The notes under the pieces: model-generated
What the model was told of the DNA's origin: nothing
Seen by the model: the letters and a program-made list of their open reading frames with translations, nothing else
Databases searched by the model: none
From: Tanytarsus gracilentus
Taxonomy: Eukaryota > Arthropoda > Insecta > Diptera > Chironomidae
Assembly: GCA_038502055.1 (NCBI GenBank)
Contig: JAXRKN010000037.1
Span: forward strand, 5,488,501 to 5,552,500
Direction of reading: 5' to 3'
DNA: 64,000 nucleotides
Shown: piece by piece, positions 37,871 through 49,800 of the stretch
Numbering within the stretch: the stretch's first letter is position 1
Layout: each line of letters begins with the position of its first letter
Position numbers and translations under genes: made by a program

Positions 37871-40800
37871 ATGATAAGTTCGCGACTTAAATTAATAATA
37901 GCACCCGTTCTCATCTCGTTGATTTTTTTCGCGATTCCATCGAGCGTGGAATGTAAGAAGGGAGCTGCCGCTGCGATAGAGCCTGAGGCCACTATCGAAG
38001 AGGTCTCAGCAAAGCAATTAGAAAAAATTCTACTCGAAAAGGATTACGTTGCTGTCTATTGGTGTAAGTGTCACTCATGGATTGTCACATCATTCACTTT
38101 GTGCACTTAATAGAAAAAAATGGAACACAAGAAGAAGAATAAAAAAGAGTTTTTATTAAAAAAAAGTGAAGAAAATTTTCACAAAAAATTACGTAACAAA
38201 ATGAAAGAAAAAAGCGATCTCACAAGTGTTTCAGTGAGATCAGTGTGTAGATGAGATGAAAAATAATGAGAGAGAAAGAAAAAGAAAGAAAAATTAATGA
38301 AATTTTCATAATTGAGAAAAATATTATTGTGACCTTGATGAGTGAAGGAGAAAAAGATGTGAAAAAAAGTTATTAAAGATGTGAAAGTGATTTGCCAGAC
38401 CCGACTGCACACAGGAGTACATTTGGATTAAATGTTTAAATATTAAATTACACTTCCATTCTTTCTACACCTTTTGTGTTCGCGAAGCATCTTAATTTAG
38501 CTCAGCTGAGGAAATATTTTCTTTATTTTATGTGAAGAAACAGCAAGCAAGAAAACAGCGAGGAAATGAAGAAAATTTCACTTCACGTTTGTCTAGTTGG
38601 GAGACGATTTTTCTTTTCTTCTTCCCCTCAAATCGAACTTTTCTGTAAATACGAGAGAGCAAGAGCATTTTTCAAGAAAAAAAAGTTTTAAAATTTAAAT
38701 GTGCGGATTTTTATTTGTGTGTGTATGCGTTGGCCGCTGCTTTATTTATTTTTCATGAAACCTCTAAAGAGGAATAAGAAGCAAACAGAGTTCAAGTCCG
38801 TTGTCGATATTTTTAGATCTTTCTCAAATTGTCTTTGCAATTGTAGCTTCATAAATTTATCTCGAACCACGAGTGTGTTTGCTTCTCTTATGACAATTAA
38901 AATGAAGATGAATTTTGTGTAATTATTTTTCAAATGCTCTTGGTGTTCGAATGGATATACTTTGTAATGTCACGAAAATTTCTTCACTTTGTCTTCTTAG
39001 TTATTCTTTTTCGTGGTGAGGAAAATTAATGCTAGGGAATTTTTTTTCCTCGCTTGAAGGAATTTGAAAGATTTTTTTCTATTTATTTTCTTGAAACAGA
39101 TTTGAGAAAAACTTTTGATATTGCTTGAATTTGAGGCTTTAAATGTTTTGAAATATTTGATGAAATTTTAGCTAGTTCGGTTGTAAGAGATTGAGTAAAT
39201 TAGTAAAATTTTATTAATTAACCGGGAAATATTTTTATTTTTAAAAATTGTCACTATAAAGTTCACAAAAAATTAACCTTGAACTTAAAATTTTTTAATT
39301 GTCAATTTTTAAAAGTTCCTCAACGTTGTAAAATTTTTATTCAGCTCAATTAAAAATTATTTCAGTTCCACTGTATCGTATCTCATGATGTTTTCCACTT
39401 AAACAACACATTCAACTTTTCAAGAGAGAAATTCTCGTTGATTTTCATTAATAAAAAAAAGTTTAGTCGACAATTAAAATGTTCAGCTAGGGAAAAGAAG
39501 CACTCCAATTGTTTCATAATATTTTTTCGTATTAAATTGAGTCATTTATTTATTTGAGTGGTCTGTTTCTCATAAACAATAAATTTTGGCACTCATACAC
39601 GAGGTGCATCAAAAGGGATCAGTAAATTTCCATTAATTGTCTTGTCTGCTTTAGTTTTTAGTGCCAAGTTCAAATTATTACCAAACAATTAATTTTTGAT
39701 ATGTACACAAATTTAGCGTTCACCACGCGATTTAAATGAAGCGAGATATTTTATTGCATTTCTTCACCTAATTGAGTTTCCATAAGTTTAAGTTTCTTCC
39801 AATGCATTGCATTCAATTTTTTCAAGTAGATTTTAAATCGCTCATATGCATCGAAGACGCGTGGATGGTCTTGAATATTTAATTCCTTCCATTTTGGATC
39901 GTCGATGCGTTTTCGAGGAATCGCCATGTGACATTCATTTTTAAACACTCCCAATCCATCTTCAGCCGCATGTCGATTTGAATGATAATGTTGAGCATCA
40001 TTAAGAATGTCTACTACAGGATCAAAAATGTGTGCAAAGCTTTCGGGATAACTTCGAATTTCCACAACCATCCACGATGGTATGACTTCAAATTTGATCA
40101 GCTTGAAAAGTTTTTTTACACAATTTTGTCGCTTTGGCCATTCATATTCGAGCCACCTGAGAGCAACGTACAACATGTCCATTTCAGAATTGACCGCAAT
40201 CCAATTTGATTTGAAAAATTCATAAACTTCCTCAAAGTTGAGCTCCAAAAAATCCAACGATGCAACGAAAGTGAGAAATATTTTCGAAATCTTTTTAATC
40301 ATTTGCGATTGAAGAAGTTTACAGTTGATTTTTTTAGCGTCGAGAAATATTGAAACTGCTTCACGTTCACCAATGATTAACTTATCGTCGATTATTGCCA
40401 TGCACTCTTTAACCAAGTCTTTGACTTTAAGAAAAATTGCAGTCCTAAAAATGTCAGCGAATTTTACGCGTGGAATTTCAAAATCTTCAATTAGCATCCA
40501 GTTATAAATTTCACGAAGTGCATCGATTGAAACCTGATCGATGGGAAGTTCAATAACCTCCAAACTAAATCCAGACCTTTCGAGTTTCACAAAATATTCA
40601 GTGAACACTTTCAACACGACTGAATGACACTTGAAAGTCTCTTTTCCAATGATTATGGTCATATCACATGCTTTCTTGCTTCTGATGTTGCATTCAGTTA
40701 ATTTTTCAAATGATGGAATTTGATGATTTTCGAAAAATTCTGTAGGCAGTTCTCTGTTGTCCACGCCAAGCTCTTTTAGATAAAATTCTTTTGAAAATGA

Positions 40801-43800
40801 GTTTTTAGTTGGTTGATAAAAATTTAATTCTCCCTTTTGAGGCTCGCCGGAAGCCATTTTTTGCTTTTAAGGAGATTTTTAAAAAATATTAAAAGATGTT
40901 GCTTTGATTAATTTCTTTTGAAAATTTCTGAGCTTGTCTGCAAACAAATTTCCTCCTGAGAATTCACAATAGTCAAAAAAATGCAATAAAAATTTCTCAC
41001 TATTTAAATTGCATTATAAAACAATTCATTATGACACACAACGACATTGTAATGCACTTTACGAGTTGTAAAAGTCATCAACGACAAAAAGACGATCATG
41101 AAAACTATTTTTCAAAAAACACACAAATTAACTTGTTTCTATCGTCCGCTTGGGAGATTTTCACAGTCGGCGTTGAAGGAAAATTAATTTTTCCTCTGTG
41201 TTAACCTAAATTTCTTGCAAATTCTCAATACACAGCTTTAGTTTTAGTTCACTAGTGCGAGACTTTTCATTCATAACTTTTTGAGCGAATTTTTGGCATC
41301 AAAAAATATTTTTTCTCATTTCTGGCTTGAAATGTTTCATTCAGAAATTCAGCTTAAAATTGAGCTTAAACAATATTAAGAACATGTGCGTGCAATTTTG
41401 TCTATTTTTTTCATTACACCTGTTGCCATTACACTTGATTTTTATTTTAGAAAAACGTTCACAACCTGCCTTGATATTTCTCTCTCTCACTCGCATTCAC
41501 TTGAGATTCTCAAGTTGAGAAAAATTATTTCGAGATCATTTTCTTCTTTGCTTGTGTTCGTTCACATGAACGTAAAATCTATTTTTAATTTATTAATCTG
41601 AATGCGTTACATTCATGAAAAGTTCCTCAATAGTTTTATTGCTTGAGGCAAGAAAATTTACAACCGTAAAGCATGGAAATGACTAATTTTCTTTCAGCTG
41701 AGTATTTACACAAAATTATTATAATTATCGTGGATCGACGAAATTTCTGAAAATTTTAGTTTACTCGCGGGATTTTTGTGGTAGCGCTCGCCCACGTGAT
41801 TTTCACAATATTTTCTTCTTTCACTCCACGTTTGCCTCAACCTACTGTCGATCATTTTAGAAAAAAATAAAAATTTGCACACATGTGATTTGACATTTTT
41901 AAAAAATAATTCACCTGTCGATTGTTTAAAATTACAACACATTAAAATCTCTTCATAGATGCCCGAAGTTGTGTGACGTGTGATACAGTTTTAGCCGAAC
42001 TCGAGAAAATTGACGACGATACCGACTCGTTTGGAGTAGATTTTGTTAAAATTAATGATAAGCGTTTAGCGAAAAATTATGGAATTAAAAATTTCCCAGC
42101 GCTTACGTATTTTAGGTAGATAAAAGAGAAAATTTTGTGACTTTTATGTGCGATGAAAATAAATGTTGTTGTTTAGAGAAAAAGAGCCAATCATTTACGA
42201 TGGCGATCTTATGGACGAGGAGGGTGTTTTGGATTTCCTAACGTCACTCGAAGCCATGGACTTACCCGATCGCATTGAAGAGGTTAACGGAAAAATTCTT
42301 TCAAAAATTATCGAGGAGACACCGTATGTGGCAGTGCTTTTTTGTGAGTATTCAAATAATTTTTAATAAATATATTTAAAAAAGTATTTTTGAGTAAAAT
42401 TGTGGTAAAAGTAATTTAGTGCACAATTTTTCTGATTGTTAAATTTTAAGATTTTAAAATTTATTAAATCGATTTTAGGTTAAACCTTTTTTGAAGTGGC
42501 ACAAAAATTGTTAAATTTTTTTTAATTGAAGTATTTAATAATGAATTGATTGTTGAATTTTGTCAAATATTTGAATCTAATCTAAGAACTAAATATAATT
42601 GCACAAACTATTTCTACTTGGAAATCTTATTTAAAAAAAATCTTACTTAAAATGAGACACTAAAATTTAGAAACAACCATACAGGTCCAAATCATGTAAA
42701 TTGCGATCATGGAACGCTAAGTAAGTCAAAAATGCCATCCGTCGTCCTTGATGTGCATCGAGTTTTTTTTTCTCTCAAAGCTCAATCTCATGTGATGTGC
42801 TAATAAAATGTGAAGAATAATACTCATATAATAAGTGGACTTTACTGTGACGAGTTGAACCATGAAAATTATGACATGAGCATGTCCGACTTGTACAATT
42901 AATGTCCTTCAGGAAAAATTTCAAAATTTGATCTTCTTATTAAAAAATGAACCCATTAAAAAGTACTCAAAAAAATATATTGAGACGATACTCTTGAAAT
43001 TCGATATGAAAATGTGAATAAAAATTATTATCCAATTCACCGACTAAAGCATGAATTGAAACCGAAAGATTAACGCATTAAAATGAAACAAAAATGTTTC
43101 GAAAAATTCCTCCAAGTGACTTAAAATAAAAATCGGCGCCATCAAATTGTCAAGGGATGGATACTTTAATTTTAAATCATTAAATTTTCATCCTTTGAAC
43201 ATTTGCTAATCCTGAATGTGTCTTATTTTATGTCCTCTTTCCACACACAAAACACTACCAAGCTATTTTTAAAAAATCTCTCTTTACCTAATTGCTTCGT
43301 CAAGCATGTGAATAATCTCAACTGTGAATAAACCAAAAATTCCAAGAGATGGACACGTTTAATATTTTAAAAGATTTCTAATGCAATTTCATTTTTTAGA
43401 CAAACCCGAATGCCGTAAATGCGCAAAGGCTCTCCAAGAACTCGAGAACATTGACGATGAAGCCGATCAACTTGGAATTGGATTCGTTAAAATTCATGAT
43501 GAGGCATTAGCAGACGAATATAATTTGGGTGATCTGCCGAGATTGGTTTACTATCGTCATAAGACGCCAATCATCTATGAAAGTGAGCATAACTGCCAAC
43601 AAAATGCCAAAGACTTTCTTCTTACTTTTTCGCAAAAATTTTCTGCTCATTTCTCATAGACGAATTGTCACGTGAAGAAGACGTCCTTGAATGGCTCATC
43701 GAAAACAAATCAACTGGCGATGATGAGGATGTGATTGAGGAAGTAACGGCAAAGACATTGGGCACGCTGATAAACAACATTGACAACTTGGTTGTTGTTT

Positions 43801-46800
43801 TCTGTGAGTGTAAAAAGAGTTTTTTTAGGAAGTGAATTCAGTTTTATTCTACTTCAAAGTAAAATTCATCTCTTAAATTCTCAAAATTATCGAATGAATG
43901 ATTGCAAGCATTGCTGAGTTTAAACGATGAAGCTGATACAAACTGCTTTGGAGGTGCTTCACATCTGCGTAGATTGATGTCACCTAAAATATTGTACTGT
44001 TGAAATTCTGGCGATTGATGCAAATGGCAAAATTTACGGTCAAACACAATTCGTCCACCTCTTCCGACACGTGCGCGAACAAGACCGTTTGTAGTTGAAT
44101 TAAATTTTTGCTGCTTATCATCATCGACATCAGGGAAATTTTTAATGGGCTAAAAGTAAAAATTTAGTAAAGCGATTACATTAGTAATTAAAATGTTTAC
44201 CCTGTGATAGTCATTATCAGAATTTAATGCATATTCCATGCTATTCACCGACTCTAATGTGACTTCCGGTTCATCATTTGAATAGACATCATTGACTTTC
44301 GATTTCAGTTCATTGAAAATCTCTTCCGTATTGAAGACGGGCGTGTCACTAGTGTATAGCTCACTAAAGTCTTTCTTCTGATATTGCTCCAAAAAAGTAT
44401 TGAAATGATGCGTCATGTGCTTATGCTCGACTCGTTTCTGTATCATGAAGTGCTTCCACATTCTTACGTTTGCTTCCATTTGATCGCGAAGTCGAATCAT
44501 CTTGACATAGTTCTCACGATCCAAGTGTCGATTCTTTCGAAGGTGCATTTTTTCACGGCATGGCCGAAAGGCAACATAGGGATCTAAGATTTTCTTTGAA
44601 GTTACCTTGCTTGCTCTCTTCAGTTCCGGAATGAGTTTTCTTCCTTCGTTGTTCAATCGCTTATCAAGCCAATAATCAAAAACCTTCTCAAGTCCTTCAA
44701 TTGGACGGTTGGATTTGAAGCTTGTGTAAAAATCAGGAAATGAGGGCACTTTATTCCTGGAATTTTGCTCGAGAAACTCAAAGTATTTCTCAAACTTTTC
44801 TGGCGTTAGGTTAAGTCTCTTTGGTTGTTTTTGCAGCCATTGATCATCATCACTATCGAGATCGTACTCAATTTTATTCTCAAACGCCGCTGGAAGACGA
44901 AAATCTACTTCTGGATCTTTGATAAATTATTGATACTTACGTTCAGCTAAAATTCTCCAGCTGGATTTCTTAAAATTGGCTGGATATAATCTATTGTAGG
45001 TACTTTCATCAACGTTCATGATGTGAGGCACTGGAATTGTCTCTTTATTTGCTATTGCAGCCACCAAATGTTTTTCATTCAACTCTTCCTTTTCCATCCA
45101 TTTTTTCTCCAAAATTAAATCGTTGCTGCTTTGACTCGACAATTGGAAATTATTAAACGCAACTCTTTTTGAATTTTTCTCAATTTCTATGAGAAGGATT
45201 GTCTTTCCGTCGATTGTTCTTTTGAGCATTTTAAAAAATAAAATTTTTGAATGTTTTGTAAACAAGTTTTTACAATTTGAATTTTTTTACACTGAACGCA
45301 CTCATCCAACGCCACGTGGCATTAAGATTTAACAAAAATTTTAATTTAATTTTATGATTTGATAATTCCAGACAGCAAGGATGATGACGACTCAGCTCAA
45401 GTTATCGAAGAACTAGAAAAAATTGACGACGATTGTGACAAACATGGAATTCAATTTGTGAAGATTGATGACAAATCAGCAGCTAAAGAACATAAAATCA
45501 AGGATGTAAAAAAAACGTTAAATTTTAAGATTTAAAATATTTTTTTTAAAAAATTATTTTTCAGTTCCCAGCAATCATTTTCTTCAAAAAGAAGGATCCA
45601 AATCCATATGAAGGCGATCTTATGGAAGAAGATGACATTCTTCAGTGGCTTTTGGGACATTTAGAGGATGACGAGATTGAGGACGTCGATGAAGACACGC
45701 TCGAGAGAATGGTCAAAGAGGGAAAGACAATGGCTGTTTTATTCTGTAATTTTATATCCACTTCCAAATTAGGTTATGTAAAAATTTAAAATTTAATTTA
45801 ATTAAAGACGATAACAACGACAAAAAGTCCGACAAGGTCTTGGCAGAGCTCGAAAATATCGACGACGAATGCGATCAACTTGGAATTCAATTTGTAAAGA
45901 TTGACAACATCGATGAGGCTAAAGAATATGGCATTGATAAACTTCCAAAATTAATTTATTTCGAGAAAGGAATTCCAACAATCTACGAAGGCAATCTCGA
46001 GAAAGAAGAAGAAGTTCTCCGATGGATGGAACTTCAAACAAGCTCCGATGAAATTGAAGACGTTACCGATGAGATGTTGGACATTATTATCTCAAAAATG
46101 CATCATGTTGCTGTCTTATTTTGTGAGTTTATAACATTTTTTCTAACCTCAAAATTTAATTAATTTTTTGCTTCAGATGACAAAGACTCGAAACAATCTC
46201 AAAAGGTTCTCGTTGAACTTGAAAATATCGATGACGAATGCGACCAAAACGACATTGCTTTTGTGAAAATTGATGACGATAATGAAGCTCACGAGTGGGG
46301 TATTGAAGAGTTGCCAACAATGGTTCTCTTTGAACGTGGAATTCCTCACATTTATGAGGGTGATCTCATGCAAGAGGAGGAACTTTTAGGCTGGTTGATC
46401 CATCAAAAGAAACACACCGAAATTCCAGAAGTTACCGATGAGATGAAAGACAAGTTGATTGAAATTTTCCCACATGTTGCAGTGATTTTTTATGATAAGG
46501 ATGATAAGCAAGATATCCGTGTTTTAAATGAATTGGAAAATATTGATGACGATTTGGAACGTGAAGGAATTATCATCATTCGATTGGACAATAAGGAAGA
46601 AGCTAAAGAATATGGATTGGATCATTTGCCTGGTGAGTTGGCATCTAATTTAAAGTATTGTGTCTAACGTGGGATTTTAAAATACTATCAAATATATTTT
46701 ACAACATTTTTCGACATTATAAACATTTTAAAATAATTTAAGGTTCATCCCACGTTAGCTGTAAATTTGTTAGCTGAATAGAAGTAGTTAAATTAGATTT

Positions 46801-49800
46801 AATTAATATACACTTTTCTTGTATGAAATAGCACACGAATGTCTAATTTAAAACCCTTCAAATTTATTTAATTATTTTTAAACTATTTTAATTTTTTAAA
46901 CACATTTTTGATAAATTTTATTGAACATCTTTTGTTGCAATTTTTGCTAATTTTGATTTTTTCACTTCCCTTAAAAATTCAGATGATTATTCTGGTAATG
47001 CTGGTAATTGCCCTTTTTGAGTTTTCCAAGCAAAAAACAAACCTTTATTGTAAAGGAAATTTTTTATTTACTCGTAACAAATTTCTTGCACCTAATTTAA
47101 TAAAAAAATTACTTTCCATATTTCCAAAATACGGTTTTTTGTAAAAAATTCCACTAATTTTGAGACAATGAACCAAAGGTCGCAGTGGCGTGGTTGAATG
47201 GAAATCTTCCACATCCATTCCTTCCTGTTTAAAATTTAATATTGTCGATTTTTTATTAATACCCCTAACCCTCTCCTTACCTCAACAGCTATGGTTTATT
47301 TCGAGAACAAAATTCCTGCCATTTATGAGGATGATTTGATGAACGAAGACGAAGTTTTGGAATGGCTTGTTTTACAAAAGAACTCGGCAACAATTGAGGA
47401 AGTTACTGATGAAATCTTAACTGAACTCATTGAAACTCATGAATATGTGGTGGTTTATTTCACTGGCGAGTGCGAGGAAGGCGATCATTGTGATAGAATT
47501 TTAGAAGATCTTGAAAACATTGACGATGAACTCGATGAGGCTGGTATTATTTTCGTAACAACTGAAGAGATGGACATTGCCAAGAAACATGGTCTCAAGA
47601 ATCTGCCAAAACTTGTGTTCTTCAGAAATAAGGATCCATTAATCTATGAGGGTGACTTGGCCGATGAGGATGAAGTTCTCGCTTGGTTAACTGACGAAAA
47701 TACACTCGAAATTCCCGGAAAAATTGAAGAAGTCAATATGAAAATGTTGGAGAAGATTTTGGCAGAAAACGATCACATTGTCGTGTTCTTCTGTAAGAAT
47801 TTAAATTAGTTTGAATTAAAAATTTACTAAAATTAATTTTCTTTAGATCCAGAAGGTGATAAGAAGTCTCAAAAAATTCTCAATGAACTCGAGAACATCG
47901 ATGATGAGTGCGAAGAGAAGGACATTGATTTCGTTAAGACAAGTGACGATGGAATTGAAAAGGAATATGACTTGCCATCACTGCCAGCACTTGCATTCTA
48001 TCGCCATAAATTCCGCACAATTTACACTGGCGATCTCATGAATGAAGATCACATTCTCAAATGGGTGTTGGATCTCATTGAAGCCACACCCGATGTAATT
48101 GAAACTGTTGACCGAAGAACTTTGCAAGTTTTAATCAATGACATTGAACATTTGGCTGTTTTGTTCTGTAAGAATTAGTTAAATTTAAAATAAATAGTTA
48201 AAATTATCAATAAATAAAATTATAGATAGCGACAGATGTGAAACATGCGCAGCGGTTATGGAGAGATTAGAGACAATTGACGATGACACAGACAAACACC
48301 ATATTCAGTTTGTAAAGACGAACGATGTAAAGCTCGCTCATGAAATCGGAGTGTTTGCATTCCCAGCATTGGTGTACTATGAGACAGGAGTTCCAATCAT
48401 GTTTGATGGTAAATTTAAAATATTTCTAAATTATTTTTAATCTTCTAAAATATTTTTTTCATTTTCAGGTAATTTAAAACAAGAAAAGAAGGTTCTTCAG
48501 TGGCTTATTGATCAAAAGAGTAAGTTCAAGTTTTTGTGTTAAAATTGTGATGCGAACAAAACCATTTTCCATTATTCATCTCAAAGAGAAAAAAGTATTA
48601 ACCACTCATGCGATAAAAGCTTCTAAGTAGTTGAAGACTAAAAATTATTAAATCATTTGTAACTGAAAGATAAAAAAGCTTTCTGATGGAAAAAGCTTTT
48701 TAACTAAATTTAGTAGTAATGTGTCGAAAGAACTGAAATAAAAATTATTTTGGATGGGTTGAAAAGAAAATTAATTATTTCGAAAATAATTTACTTCCAC
48801 TCATCCAAAATTTGGTTTTCTAACGATTCTCAAACCAATACCCTTGCGTCGTTCTTTTTTTCTTTAAAAACCAATTATCTCCTTTAAAAATGTCCCCGAA
48901 ATTCTCATGATTTATAACGATGACCGAGATACATACCTGAAATTTTTCTTCTGTAAATTAAACAATAAATCTTATAAATCATGACACTTACTTATAGCTG
49001 ACACAATGTTTTTGTAATAATTAAGAGAAGAAACTTAGATCAAAAGGCTGAAAGCTGTAAAAAACCATCAGAAAATTTTGTTATATTGAGATATTATTTC
49101 GAAGATGCAAAAATGAGAGCACATTCTTCTGTGTAAATAAATAATTTTGAAAAAAAAACTAGAGAGAGCAGAAACATTTTGTCAGTTAATTAAATGCATT
49201 AATTAGCTGTCTTTACTTAAATGAAAGGCAAATAATTTTTTTGAGTTTTATAATCGATAAGAAAATAAAGGAAAGAAGAGTCTTGTAAATTACTAACATC
49301 ATCAAAAGAAAAATCTCTAAAAAAACATTTTTTAAAAAATCTCTTTTAAATGCATAAAAAATCTAAACTGACAAAATGTTTTTATTATCTCTACACACAG
49401 ATGACGAATGTCTCTACTTTGGAATCGAAAAGGGAATTGATAATGCGAAGAAAAAACAGAAGTCAGAAGTTGTGCCATATCGCTGTTGCCCGGTCTCTTC
49501 CGTTAAGGCCAGCTCTCGAATTGCGGTGTTGAGCGAAACAGATCTCGGCAATTCAAAGACGAATGATGAAAATGAAATTACTTTTGTTTTCGAAAAGGAA
49601 GAGGTTGTGAAGCCAAAGGATAAGAAAAATAGCAAGAACGATTCAAAGAAAAAGGAGGAGAAGAAAAAGTCTGAATCAACTCAGGAAGTGAAGAAGGAAG
49701 TGAAGAAGGAAAAGGCGGAAAAGAAGGAAACTAAGGAAGAGGTGGTGGTGAAGGAAAAGAAGAAGAAGGAACGTGATGTAAAGGAAAAGGAACCAAAAGA

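Noticed and set aside
48880..48960. Possible extra thioredoxin exon ending in TTCTTCT/GTAAAT
   Set aside because: The end looks like other repeat exons, but no acceptor or domain sequence precedes it.
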